Virus record (IMG/VR): IMGVR_UViG_3300049893_001145
Location: 1 to 45,681 of that record
DNA: 45,681 nucleotides
Strand: one strand, 5' to 3'
Origin: a virus
Part shown: positions 25,066 to 32,854 of the stretch, one piece after another
Position numbering within the stretch: position 1 is the first letter of the stretch
Layout: each line of letters begins with the position of its first letter
The notes under the pieces: generated by a model
Databases searched by the model: none
What the model saw: only the letters and a program-made list of their open reading frames with translations
What the model was told of the DNA's origin: nothing
Program-made: the position numbers and the translations under genes

Positions 25066-25079
25066 ATTTATAAGTATTC
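25066..25079 (-). promoter_or_regulatory. Late promoter box for the leftward operon
   Basis: On the - strand this is a perfect GAATACTTATAAAT. The centre of TTATAAAT is 26.5 bases from ATG 25043. It begins within the stop of the glycosyltransferase gene upstream, separating early or middle genes from the late lysis-like operon. Sharing the box with the + strand structural arm implies the same timing. Confidence 0.68.
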
Positions 25080-25659
25080 ACAATTCTTTAAGCTTCTTTT
25101 CCAGTAGCTTCCTATCAGCTTCTGCGTGTTCCCATCCTTTTTTGTTAACTTCGTCTTGTTCAATACCTGATCCGATTCTACTGAAATGGTAATGTTTGAT
25201 TCTGCCAGGGCCAACTATTGCCTGGCCTAACTTAGCACACTTGTGCCACAATAAATCGTCAACACCGACGTGATGAAAGTCAGTATCGAATATCTGACTA
25301 CCAATTTGTGGCAAGAAGTCTCTACGTATCATGAAATGTTCACATATCCAACCTTCGCTATTGCGTACACCCGAATCAAATGCAACAAGAGCCTTGTTAC
25401 CGTATACTCCTGCTTCTAAGTTTAATGCTAAGGAATCAGGTTCAAACTCCATATCGTTTGCTGCAAACACTACCCACTCACCACAACCATATTTTAAAGC
25501 CTTTGCTACCTTATTAGGTACCGTATCTTCACCTTCAATAACGAATGTATGTATTAGTTCTTGAGGATACTGTAGCTTGTTAATAGAAGCTAGACATCGT
25601 TTAAGTCCTTCAGGTCTACCTAAATGTGGTATGATAATGTCTACTGTTGGTCCAGTCAT
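25078..25659 (-). CDS. Family 2-like glycosyltransferase, 193 aa
   Basis: Begins with the GT-A pattern TVDIIIPHLGRPEGLKRCLAS and has VVFAANDMEFEP near residue 65-75 in the place of the DxD metal motif. VGVDDLLWHKCAKLG follows later, and GPGRIKHYHFSRIG supplies a typical C-terminal His. No membrane segment. It probably adds a sugar to a host surface polymer, a virion protein or DNA; the acceptor is not visible. One of three glycosyltransferases in this block. Confidence 0.78.
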   Translation of the reverse strand: MTGPTVDIIIPHLGRPEGLKRCLASINKLQYPQELIHTFVIEGEDTVPNKVAKALKYGCGEWVVFAANDMEFEPDSLALNLEAGVYGNKALVAFDSGVRNSEGWICEHFMIRRDFLPQIGSQIFDTDFHHVGVDDLLWHKCAKLGQAIVGPGRIKHYHFSRIGSGIEQDEVNKKGWEHAEADRKLLEKKLKEL

Positions 25660-25856
25660 TTTTCACCACGCAAAGTTTTTATCATTTTTACAATCCCATC
25701 TAATCCTTTCGCTGTATTACCATAAGCAATTTCATTCATACACTTAGTTAACTCGTCGGCGATGAGAGAACGTTCTTGTTGTATTAATTCTCTTACAGTT
25801 GATTCAGTATACACTTTAGTATTTCCTAAATTACTTGCATTAGTTGGTATTATCAT
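25656..25856 (-). CDS. Hypothetical protein, 66 aa (paralogue of 26539-26748)
   Basis: Contains RSLIADELTKC and ends in MIKTLRGEK, matching the SLIADEL and LIKTLRGGK of the gene at 26539. The DNA in these parts is nearly identical, so a duplication is clear. Overlaps both neighbours by ATGA. Function unknown. Confidence 0.65.
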   Translation of the reverse strand: MIIPTNASNLGNTKVYTESTVRELIQQERSLIADELTKCMNEIAYGNTAKGLDGIVKMIKTLRGEK

Positions 25857-25984
25857 TTATACAACCTCTCAATAGTTTTTTCAAATAATTTTTGAATACG
25901 TGCTTTATCTTCCTCGTTTATCGGCTTATAATACCAACAATGTTCTAGGTCAAAAGCAATTTCTCGTCTTTCTTTCTTGTTCAT
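25853..25984 (-). CDS. Hypothetical protein, 43 aa
   Basis: Frame starting at ATG 25984 and ending TGA at 25853, coupled to neighbours by ATGA on both sides. Highly charged helix (MNKKERREIAFDLEH) and an ending IQKLFEKTIERLYK that faintly recalls the ends of the duplicated genes nearby. Not recognised. Confidence 0.6.
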   Translation of the reverse strand: MNKKERREIAFDLEHCWYYKPINEEDKARIQKLFEKTIERLYK

Positions 25985-26181
25985 TTTTCACCACACAATT
26001 TACATTTGCCATTTATCCAAGATTGATTTATAAAACCATGTTCTTTACAAGACTTATGTCCTAATATTTTTCTGAAAAATAAATACATATCCAAATGATA
26101 AAATATGAAAAACCAATCTGAAAAATAAATGGAACTTTTACCTATTTGTAATGAATATTTTTTATTTAATTTAAATCTCAT
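25981..26181 (-). CDS. Small protein with C-terminal zinc-binding motif, 66 aa
   Basis: N-terminal half is aromatic (SDWFFIFYHLDMYLFF), suggesting membrane contact; the end has SCKEHGF and GKCKLCGEK, enough Cys and His for one zinc site. Overlaps the next gene by ATGA and the upstream one by 11 bases. Not recognised. Confidence 0.6.
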   Translation of the reverse strand: MRFKLNKKYSLQIGKSSIYFSDWFFIFYHLDMYLFFRKILGHKSCKEHGFINQSWINGKCKLCGEK

Positions 26182-26542
26182 TTTTTCCCTTGAGCGTCTT
26201 GGTTCTTTGTTCTAAGTATTTTGCTAATAATTTATCATAATGGGGGATGAAATCTTTTTCTAAATATATTTGAGCTAAAATATCAGTTTGTTTGATAGAT
26301 AATTCGTTTAACCATTGTTTAAAATCATCAAGCAACTCTTTCTTTGCTTCAAGTTTTTTTAATCCAATCATATTCTCATAATTCCTATTCAAAAACTCAT
26401 TAACGGCATTTCGTCGGATTTGGTCATGTAAATCTTTAGAAAAAACATATCCTTCTCCATGTTTTTTTGAATAAAAACGAATATGTTTATTAGAGTGTGT
26501 ATATTCTTTATCTTCAACCCATTCGTTCTGTTGTTCCGTCAT
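26171..26542 (-). CDS. Hypothetical protein, 123 aa
   Basis: Helical, Lys/Glu-rich protein with HIRFYSKKHGEGYVFSKDLH at the N-terminus and long helices after residue 40. Not recognised. Position within the glycosyltransferase block is the only clue. Confidence 0.6.
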   Translation of the reverse strand: MTEQQNEWVEDKEYTHSNKHIRFYSKKHGEGYVFSKDLHDQIRRNAVNEFLNRNYENMIGLKKLEAKKELLDDFKQWLNELSIKQTDILAQIYLEKDFIPHYDKLLAKYLEQRTKTLKGKNEI

Positions 26543-26748
26543 TTTCCACCACGCAAGGTTTTTATTAATTCTGTTAATCTTTCATCCATATCCTCTATAT
26601 TTGGAGAACAAGTAACTATATAATCCAACTCGTCGGCGATGAGAGAACATTCAACAAGTTTTATTTTCCTTCCGTATATGGGAAATCCTTCTTTATCTGT
26701 TCCGGTTTGAACCCAGTTTTCTAGTATATCTTTTTTAGTTAGCGTCAT
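26539..26748 (-). CDS. Hypothetical protein, 69 aa (paralogue of 25656-25856)
   Basis: ATG 26748 overlaps the stop of the zinc ribbon upstream by ATGA, so the longer TTG start is not needed. N-terminal part (TLTKKDILENWVQTGTDKEG) is unique, while SLIADEL and the ELIKTLRGGK end are shared with 25656-25856. A modular small protein made by recombination. Confidence 0.62.
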   Translation of the reverse strand: MTLTKKDILENWVQTGTDKEGFPIYGRKIKLVECSLIADELDYIVTCSPNIEDMDERLTELIKTLRGGK

Positions 26749-26915
26749 TTTGCACTCCAATCACTATGACAATTTTCACAATAAGGTGATTCTAAAGCTG
26801 CATCATAATGCAGATGATTAAATCCACAATTAGGACACTTTCTTTTTATTTTAGCATTGTGACAAAGAAGGGATATACCTTCCTCATCTAAGTCATAACA
26901 GTTTGTTTGTATCAT
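26745..26915 (-). CDS. Zinc-ribbon protein, 56 aa
   Basis: KRKCPNCGFNH and SPYCENCHSDW provide two CxxC pairs 19 residues apart. Start ATG 26915 overlaps the end of the glycosyltransferase gene by four bases. Likely nucleic acid- or protein-binding. Confidence 0.68.
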   Translation of the reverse strand: MIQTNCYDLDEEGISLLCHNAKIKRKCPNCGFNHLHYDAALESPYCENCHSDWSAK

Positions 26916-28084
26916 TTTTTCGCCCAGGGAAAATAGTATTCTAAATCCCTCAAATAGTCTTTGTTCTTTGGTTGATATTCTAACGCAATTAGAAGGTGTT
27001 TTTTAGCACTTTCTATATCACCTAGCCAACCTTTGGCCCAATACATCAAAGCGTGTGGTTCATGCGTATAATGAGCCATATCATTAGCGTAGAATGGCAT
27101 TAAAGGTATTTCCATAGCTGCTGCTGCATACGCTGCACAAGCTGCTGGTTTGTTGTTAGCTTTGTAGAATCTGGCCAATTTGATGAAAGCTTCCCTTCTT
27201 GTTGGGTCTACAAAGATAGCGTTGTTGTAAGATTCCACTTGTGACTCAGGCATATTGAGCATACCGAAACAATCACCTCTAAAGATGTAGCTCTGAGCTT
27301 TCTCAGCAGGCCATCCGTTCATCGCTATATGGTCATTAAAGGCTTTTAATGCACTTTTTGGTCTACCGCAGTACATTAGCTCTCTGGCAAAATAATGCAA
27401 ATTTCGGTCGTTTCCGGGGTTTAGATAACAATCGTATGCTAGACCTGATAAGTAATTGCCACGATGTTCAGCTGGTTGTTGGTGATGTTCTAACTTAATA
27501 GTTGATTCATCCAACAACTGACGTTTTGCATCTCCAGACAACACTTCGTGAACTCTATTTACCCACTTACACTTACGTCTATCATAAAACTTGCTTTGAA
27601 TAAACTTGATAGCTTCCTTTCCGTATTCGTCGTGAGCATAAACGAAGTTGTACTCGAATTGTTCACATCCTGCCAGAATCAACATATTCAATTCATCAAT
27701 GTTTAATTTAGTAAACATTTCGTCAGCATCAGCACAACTAATCATATCATTACTAGCTAATGTTGCACAATAGTTTCTAGCTGCTGAGAAGTCAAAGAAC
27801 TTCTTACCAGCCGATACTACTTCATTCTCGGAATCGACCACGAATCTTTTGTTGATTTTATCTGCGGTCTCGGCATCGAGTATTGTAATGAATTTATCAC
27901 CGACTGCTTCGACTTTACATCCAGCCTTCGTAGCAATAGCCACAGTATCATCAGTACTACCAGTGTCAACAACAACAATTTCTCCACCTCGTTCTTGGAA
28001 CTCTTTTAATGATTGAATCAGTCTTGGAAGTGTTTTAGCTTCGTTCTTTGTGATAACACAAATGCTGAATAAAGGCTTACTCAT
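26912..28084 (-). CDS. Glycosyltransferase family 2 with TPR-like C-terminus, 390 aa
   Basis: N-terminus (FSICVITKNEAKTLPRLIQS; VVVDTGSTDDTVAIA) is typical of GT2 enzymes of the SunS/TPR type, with ISCADADEMF near residue 120 as metal-binding motif. From ~215 on, Ala- and Tyr-rich helical pairs (LKAFNDHIAMNGWPAEKAQSY; YNNAIFVDPTRREAFIKLARF) form three or four TPR-like repeats. ATG 28084 chosen over 28096 to limit overlap with the zinc ribbon gene. Such enzymes often glycosylate proteins. Confidence 0.82.
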   Translation of the reverse strand: MSKPLFSICVITKNEAKTLPRLIQSLKEFQERGGEIVVVDTGSTDDTVAIATKAGCKVEAVGDKFITILDAETADKINKRFVVDSENEVVSAGKKFFDFSAARNYCATLASNDMISCADADEMFTKLNIDELNMLILAGCEQFEYNFVYAHDEYGKEAIKFIQSKFYDRRKCKWVNRVHEVLSGDAKRQLLDESTIKLEHHQQPAEHRGNYLSGLAYDCYLNPGNDRNLHYFARELMYCGRPKSALKAFNDHIAMNGWPAEKAQSYIFRGDCFGMLNMPESQVESYNNAIFVDPTRREAFIKLARFYKANNKPAACAAYAAAAMEIPLMPFYANDMAHYTHEPHALMYWAKGWLGDIESAKKHLLIALEYQPKNKDYLRDLEYYFPWAKK

Positions 28085-28238
28085 CTTTATCCTCATATTC
28101 TGAACCGCAGTTTGGACAAATCAATTTACTTTTTCTACAAAAATATTCTGGAACTTTGTGGTTTACATAATGTCTTTTTGTTCTAGTTCCGCAATAATCA
28201 CAAAAAGGAGTTGCGCTTCTTATTCTTTTTAGTTTCAT
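28077..28238 (-). CDS. Zinc-ribbon protein, 53 aa
   Basis: TPFCDYCGTRT and LICPNCGSEY give two CxxC pairs separated by ~26 residues, with an extra Cys in EYFCRKSK. Basic N-terminus (MKLKRIRS). Overlaps both neighbours. Confidence 0.68.
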   Translation of the reverse strand: MKLKRIRSATPFCDYCGTRTKRHYVNHKVPEYFCRKSKLICPNCGSEYEDKDE

Positions 28239-28519
28239 TTTCTCACCAACGGTCCAAATAGTTCTTCAATATCTTTCCAACGTCTGCTCATTCTCTTTTC
28301 TTCACTCAGTTTACCATCTTTATCTATTATCCATCGTTGTGTCGTAAATCTTCTTTCCAACTCAGCAAATAATTCTTTTAGTCTATCTATTTTCACATAT
28401 TCGGGTTCTGGTTGGTCAAAGTCATAATCGTTAAATTGTTTTACATAAGGAACATCCTCACAAGTACTTCCACAATATTCGAAGTAAAAATCCTCCTCGC
28501 TTAATGGTTTTACTGTCAT
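28235..28519 (-). CDS. Hypothetical protein, 94 aa
   Basis: Acidic first half (VKPLSEEDFYFEYCGSTCED) and a basic, helical second half (LFAELERRFTTQRW). ATG 28519 overlaps the upstream stop by ATGA; a start at 28534 would lie inside that gene. Not recognised. Confidence 0.6.
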   Translation of the reverse strand: MTVKPLSEEDFYFEYCGSTCEDVPYVKQFNDYDFDQPEPEYVKIDRLKELFAELERRFTTQRWIIDKDGKLSEEKRMSRRWKDIEELFGPLVRK

Positions 28520-28650
28520 TTTAACCACACCCACAACAACATAACAACTGTAAATGTTGCTGTAATTAATAATAATTTAAAAATAAATAACACCGCATCT
28601 TGTTCGCAAGTACATTCACTGTAGTCTTTATAACATCCTGTACACATCAT
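28516..28650 (-). CDS. Small Cys-rich membrane protein, 44 aa
   Basis: Starts MMCTGCYKDYSECTCEQD, four cysteines that may bind zinc or form a cluster, and then a hydrophobic helix (VLFIFKLLLITATFTVVMLL). It is preceded directly by the stop of the upstream gene. Probably an inner-membrane protein with a small metal-binding head; function unknown. Confidence 0.55.
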   Translation of the reverse strand: MMCTGCYKDYSECTCEQDAVLFIFKLLLITATFTVVMLLWVWLK

Positions 28651-28803
28651 TCAAATCACCCATACTGCTAAGTTTAATACTGTCAAATCCAATTCAAACT
28701 TAGTTCTCTTGAAGATTAGTCTAAATTCAAAAATTATAATATCGTTCTTAATTCCTTTAGATTGATATTTCTTTCTCCACCAATTAAAGAATAGTATTTT
28801 CAT
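28651..28803 (-). CDS. Hypothetical protein, 50 aa
   Basis: Basic and aromatic N-terminus (FFNWWRKKYQSKG), then beta-like hydrophobic stretches ending LDLTVLNLAVWVI. Adjacent to both neighbours without a gap. It could be membrane-associated. Not recognised. Confidence 0.5.
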   Translation of the reverse strand: MKILFFNWWRKKYQSKGIKNDIIIFEFRLIFKRTKFELDLTVLNLAVWVI

Positions 28804-29013
28804 TCAAATACCTCTTAAACAATGGAAGTAAGAATCATCTTCCTGTTTATAGTTCATCATGTGTAATTCTTTTTGTAGTTCTTGAAATTTTTTCATTACA
28901 TCATTGTACTTTGCTCTAAATTCTTCACTTATCTCTATATCTTCTACATACATATCTTGATTATCTATAATTAGAATTGGATATAATTCAGTTTCGTAAA
29001 TACAGACTTTCAT
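28804..29013 (-). CDS. Hypothetical protein, 69 aa
   Basis: ATG 29013 overlaps the glycosyltransferase stop by ATGA; a longer frame from 29052 is not needed. N-terminal beta segment (KVCIYETELYPILIID) and a helical coiled-coil C-terminal half (VMKKFQELQKELHMM). Not recognised. Confidence 0.6.
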   Translation of the reverse strand: MKVCIYETELYPILIIDNQDMYVEDIEISEEFRAKYNDVMKKFQELQKELHMMNYKQEDDSYFHCLRGI

Positions 29014-30185
29014 TGGTACACCTTCTTGGTCACTCTGTCTATATGCTTGCATTTAATACTCGTATCAACTAATAACTTGTATCCAGCTTCTCTAGCTAAC
29101 TGTGAGAAGAAACTATCTTGGCTCAAGTCTCTAGTAGTCATAAACCAAGGGAATGGTATATCTAAGAACACAGTCATTGGAATTAGAATACAACCTTGAC
29201 AAATAGTATAAGCTTCTCTGACTGTACCATCATCCGGCATGAATGTTCTTACTCCACCAATTACTTCAATGTGAGCACCTTCTCTAAACTTCTGTCTCTT
29301 AGGATACCAACCACCAACGATAGGTAACTTCTCCAAGTGACTCTGACGTTTGTTTCGTTCATTACTCATAAGAGCATAAAGTCTTTGTAAAACATCAGGT
29401 TTTGGATAAGTATCATCTTCTAATATGAATAGAAAATCTGGTTTTCCGGCCGGATATGTTAATGCGTGTTGTACGATATCGTTATAAGCATCAGCTATTG
29501 GTTTGCCAACACAACAGTATATGTCTTCGCTAATCTGTACTCCAGCAGGTATCTGTATTCCTTCAAAGGGATTCTTGTAATCTTTACCAGGTATCTTCTC
29601 AGTACACATAGCTCTGAATATCTTTACATTACCTTGCTCCAAGTATCTTCGTTGTACTGCTTCACCGACTGGTAATTGAGGAGTTAATTCTATACCAATC
29701 TGCCTTAGTCCTTCTTGGTTGCTTTGACTAATCTTACCAGTAGCGTTAAGGTCTTGTTGAGCTTGTGTTTCCAGCCTAATTCTATACTCTGTCTCTTGTG
29801 CTTTGTTTAAATCTTCTCGCGTATATTTCTTTTTGTACGATTGCCATTTCTTGAATAGATATTCAAACTCTCTTTCTGCACCAAGCATAGCACGTCGTGT
29901 TTGTTCCATTTCTATTTCTATTTCTTCTCTATCCAGTTGAGCATCTCGTGTACTGCCTTTAATCTTAGCTAGTTTACGTTCTTTACGTTCAACATTAATC
30001 TTAGCTAAACGTAGATTATCGTAAGCAATAGATAATTCTAATACACATTGTGCATATTGTTGTTCTTCAGTGAACCTTGAATTGACCACCATATTTTCTA
30101 ATACGTATGGTGTACGTGGCATTTGAATTTCGTCAAATGCTTGCAACATATCTGCTTTTATTTTATCTGTTTTTGACTTCTTCAT
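29010..30185 (-). CDS. Coiled-coil protein fused to a glycosyltransferase-like domain, 391 aa
   Basis: Residues ~45-165 are highly charged coiled coil (RLAKINVERKERKLAKIKG; MEQTRRAMLGAEREFEYLF). From ~180 the chain looks like a GT-A domain: FLFILEDDTYPKPDVLQRL with an EDD metal motif, KLPIVGGWYPKR, then SFFSQLAREAGYKLLVDTS and an IKCKH ending. The N-terminal coil is unusual for such enzymes and may anchor it to a filament or multimer. Acceptor unknown. Confidence 0.68.
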   Translation of the reverse strand: MKKSKTDKIKADMLQAFDEIQMPRTPYVLENMVVNSRFTEEQQYAQCVLELSIAYDNLRLAKINVERKERKLAKIKGSTRDAQLDREEIEIEMEQTRRAMLGAEREFEYLFKKWQSYKKKYTREDLNKAQETEYRIRLETQAQQDLNATGKISQSNQEGLRQIGIELTPQLPVGEAVQRRYLEQGNVKIFRAMCTEKIPGKDYKNPFEGIQIPAGVQISEDIYCCVGKPIADAYNDIVQHALTYPAGKPDFLFILEDDTYPKPDVLQRLYALMSNERNKRQSHLEKLPIVGGWYPKRQKFREGAHIEVIGGVRTFMPDDGTVREAYTICQGCILIPMTVFLDIPFPWFMTTRDLSQDSFFSQLAREAGYKLLVDTSIKCKHIDRVTKKVYQ

Positions 30186-30607
30186 AACACTTCCCTCTCG
30201 ATGTTATTAACAATAGTGTTCTGTTTTGGATCCTTTATCGTTCCCACTAAGAACGTGTATCGCCAATTATGATTTTTCATCGTTTCTGTTCCGACTGGTT
30301 TAATTGTCCCCATTCTTGCAAAGAAACGTATTGTTTTCAATAACAACCTTAATATTTTACCGTTGCTAGTTATGTTTTCTCTACACATATCTCCATCAAT
30401 AGACCAATGAACCAGACCGACAAGTTTTGCAAATTCAGGGACTTTATCTTCAGGTACCCTAAAGTCAAATACTCGCCACTCACTCAACATAGGTCTAACG
30501 AAACCAGACCGGAGTGGTCCTTCGTGAAACATCTTTATTTGTTGCGCTCTTTCTATGAATTCTTCGTGTCCACGCGGCGTGGAATAGTTTAGTAATTTAA
30601 CGTGCAT
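30182..30607 (-). CDS. Hypothetical protein, 141 aa
   Basis: Mixed alpha/beta soluble protein (FRVPEDKVPEFAKLVGLVHWS; LRLLLKTIRFFARMGTIKPVG). It overlaps both neighbours and lies between replication and glycosyltransferase genes. I do not recognise it; a helix-turn-helix is possible in the second half but not clear. Confidence 0.6.
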   Translation of the reverse strand: MHVKLLNYSTPRGHEEFIERAQQIKMFHEGPLRSGFVRPMLSEWRVFDFRVPEDKVPEFAKLVGLVHWSIDGDMCRENITSNGKILRLLLKTIRFFARMGTIKPVGTETMKNHNWRYTFLVGTIKDPKQNTIVNNIEREVL

Positions 30608-31244
30608 TTTTAGTCAACTCCAACGTGTAATCTTCTTGTAACACGTAATTTCCATCAAAGTGATTCTTAATCATCTGTTTTTCAGTCTGTTTTTTTGCAA
30701 CAAAAGCAACATCTTTAGTGTGAGGTAACCCGTACAGATTCATCACAGTTGCGTGCATATTCATACAAACATTAGTTTTCAAAAACAATATTGGTTCGTC
30801 TAAAGTTCCAGTAAACACGTAGGACTCCATTACTGAAGTCATATCTTCATTCAATCTTAATTTAGGTTTCTGGTCTTGCCAAGTGTTGAATCTTTCAGCT
30901 AAAACTATATCTTGGTTAAAATCAGATTTATGACAAACTACTTGTAATTTGTTTTCAATGATTTGGGGCGAACTGTTGTTCATAGTAAAATTGAATCTGC
31001 TGCAACCCAGATGATTCCAGTCTCCTACCCACGTCATGTACGGATCATCAGATACAGTTAACATGAAATTAGTGGGTTTACATTTCACTATATCTTTTAC
31101 TGCATCGTTGACTAATTCTAAAAATAAGTTGACTTGTTCTCCTTTGAAGTAAAAGTGAAAATCTCTTAATGGTACTATATATGTGTGGTATCCTTTTTCA
31201 TCAAGGAATCCTAACAACATAGTGTTTTGTGTACTAGGTTTCAT
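30597..31244 (-). CDS. Hypothetical protein of the replication operon, 215 aa
   Basis: Beta-rich soluble protein of two similar-sized halves (strand patterns around 10-30, 55-80 and 90-110, then 140-165 and 185-210). The size and operon with a primase would suit a sliding clamp, but I see no clamp motif or PIP-box partner, so this remains a guess. Overlaps primase stop by ATGA. Confidence 0.55.
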   Translation of the reverse strand: MKPSTQNTMLLGFLDEKGYHTYIVPLRDFHFYFKGEQVNLFLELVNDAVKDIVKCKPTNFMLTVSDDPYMTWVGDWNHLGCSRFNFTMNNSSPQIIENKLQVVCHKSDFNQDIVLAERFNTWQDQKPKLRLNEDMTSVMESYVFTGTLDEPILFLKTNVCMNMHATVMNLYGLPHTKDVAFVAKKQTEKQMIKNHFDGNYVLQEDYTLELTKNAR

Positions 31245-32092
31245 TTAACATCTCCGTTTATTCCAAACTCTTTCTTTATCCATTGTAACGCTTCAGGAAA
31301 AGTCATACTTTTCTTATCCATAACTAACTTGATTGTGTCTCCACCCCAACCGCAGTTGAAACAGTGACCTAATCCTAGTGAGTTATCGTAAGAGAAACAT
31401 TTACCGCCTTGTGACGGATGTCCTAATGGACACATACAAGGTCTATGTCGTACATCTATTCCGAAAGTACTTAGTACTTCTGATATTCTTACTTGTGCCT
31501 TGATGCGCGTTACTTCACTATCTTCTTTAGCAATCACTGGAAAAGCCATCTTCTTTGGCTTAATCTCCGGTGCGTGTTGTATCGTAACACTAACTGGCAA
31601 TAACAACTTAGCCAACTCGGCTTCGGTAATAGTCGCTATAGGGAATTGACTCGCCACTTCATACTTACCACCAGTAACTAATTTTGAATTAGGACCAACT
31701 ACTTGTGCCCCCATACCTTGAACGTCAATCAATGTTCTGCCGTGTGAATCCTTAATAGGATACTTGGCGATCGGTTTGTCCAGTATGAAGTACAGATGGG
31801 GTGCTCCTCTGCCACCAGACTTAACCACGAATGTGTCCGGTACTTCCCCTATAGCTTTCTGAGCCGCCAAATCGTCAAAATCAACTATGACTAAATTACC
31901 ATACCCCCCCAATACGCCGTAATTACCACCTTCATTTAACCAATTCTGCAACTCAGGAGCATCGTACGGGTAATTCAATTCAGTAGTCCAATGGGCTTCT
32001 AACGGCCTCTTGTCACCTTTTCTTACTTTGATGAAACGAAAGGCTGGATTGCGTAACTGGATTGGTATTTTGTTAACTGGTGGAAAATTCAT
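31241..32092 (-). CDS. Primase: prim-pol domain plus CHC2-type zinc finger, 283 aa
   Basis: Residues ~18-165 are a bifunctional primase-polymerase (prim-pol, AEP superfamily) domain with the metal motif VDFDD (Asp71, Asp73), SGGRGAPHLYF (His99) and DVQGMGAQVVGPNS (Asp123). Residues ~215-283 are a DnaG-like CHC2 zinc finger: Cys219/Cys221, His225, Cys244 and Cys247, then the usual MTFPEALQWIKKEFGI helix. ATG 32092 overlaps the stop of the upstream small gene, so the longer upstream start is rejected. It probably primes and may also extend DNA at the viral origin. Confidence 0.85.
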   Translation of the reverse strand: MNFPPVNKIPIQLRNPAFRFIKVRKGDKRPLEAHWTTELNYPYDAPELQNWLNEGGNYGVLGGYGNLVIVDFDDLAAQKAIGEVPDTFVVKSGGRGAPHLYFILDKPIAKYPIKDSHGRTLIDVQGMGAQVVGPNSKLVTGGKYEVASQFPIATITEAELAKLLLPVSVTIQHAPEIKPKKMAFPVIAKEDSEVTRIKAQVRISEVLSTFGIDVRHRPCMCPLGHPSQGGKCFSYDNSLGLGHCFNCGWGGDTIKLVMDKKSMTFPEALQWIKKEFGINGDVK

Positions 32093-32193
32093 ATAATCAA
32101 CTCCAATATGGAATAAATGAATATCAACATTGTCAATCCAATAGCCATACATACTACAAACAATATCAGCAACTCTATTATTTCGTCAATCAT
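32089..32193 (-). CDS. Single-pass membrane peptide, 34 aa
   Basis: MIDEIIELLILFVVCMAIGL and more hydrophobic residues form one membrane helix. The frame is linked by ATGA to the HNH gene upstream and by ATGA to the primase downstream, which argues that it is translated. It could anchor replication to the membrane, but that is speculation. Confidence 0.55.
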   Translation of the reverse strand: MIDEIIELLILFVVCMAIGLTMLIFIYSILELII

Positions 32194-32612
32194 CCGAATT
32201 CATCCTTCACATCAGCTAGTATTTCCTTTACGTCTTTTCTTGTTAATCTTTCTTGTTTTCTTAGTTCCATTTCTGCTTTAGTTTTGGTCTTATGACAAAC
32301 ATCGCAAATTACTTGTAAGTTATTGGCCAAACAAAATATTCTACTAACGAGTTCATTGTAATCCATGCTTTCCAATGACCTATTAGTTGGTACAACTGGC
32401 TCTATATGGTCAACCGCCACCCTGTTTGCAGGAAAAGCTTCCTTACAACATCTACAAATATATTGTTTGCCACCACGAACACCTTTCTTATACGGATGAA
32501 CTGCTCTATCCAGAACAAATCTAATGATTGGACTGCGAGCCATAACTCTACGTAATGCTCCTTTTATTATAATTTTATCCGGATAAGGTCTTTCTTTTTT
32601 AGTTTTTGCCAT
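32190..32612 (-). CDS. HNH endonuclease, 140 aa
   Basis: Motifs in order: CRCC (zinc), VAVDHIEPV (the HNH His), NNLQVICDVCHKTKT (Asn and His with the second zinc pair). Basic N-terminus and C-terminus. Located in the replication operon rather than next to the terminase, so it may be a free-standing homing-type or recombination nuclease rather than a packaging partner. Confidence 0.82.
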   Translation of the reverse strand: MAKTKKERPYPDKIIIKGALRRVMARSPIIRFVLDRAVHPYKKGVRGGKQYICRCCKEAFPANRVAVDHIEPVVPTNRSLESMDYNELVSRIFCLANNLQVICDVCHKTKTKAEMELRKQERLTRKDVKEILADVKDEFG

Positions 32613-32638
32613 ATATCACCTCAAAAATTATGAGAGAG

Positions 32639-32848
32639 TTAATTCTCCTTAATTTCTTTTATGTGTACTTCTACATTACCACGTACTTTGAAATCAAAAG
32701 GCATTTCACGTCGTTTCAATGTCAAAGTGATTCCTGACCCGTCGTCACTTTCGGCAGTAACTCGATACACTGTATCGGAGTCGTTTGCTCCTTCTTTTGT
32801 TGTCTTTTGTTCTAACTTCTTTACTTTTGCTATGAATAATTCACTCAT
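32639..32848 (-). CDS. Hypothetical OB-like small protein, 69 aa
   Basis: Beta-rich with the pattern VYRVTAESDDGSGITLTLKR and a final strand KVRGNVEVHIKEIKEN, which could be a five-strand OB-like barrel. It lies between the ATPase and the HNH nuclease. A role in binding single-stranded DNA or RNA is possible but not shown. Confidence 0.55.
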   Translation of the reverse strand: MSELFIAKVKKLEQKTTKEGANDSDTVYRVTAESDDGSGITLTLKRREMPFDFKVRGNVEVHIKEIKEN

Positions 32849-32854
32849 TTTGTT

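Noticed and set aside
1021-25079. Interpretation of the 14-base box as a T4-type late promoter (TATAAATA)
   Set aside because: The last A is not conserved, five to six upstream bases are conserved instead, and no gp55-like sigma factor or sliding-clamp activator gene was recognised. Kept only as an alternative reading.
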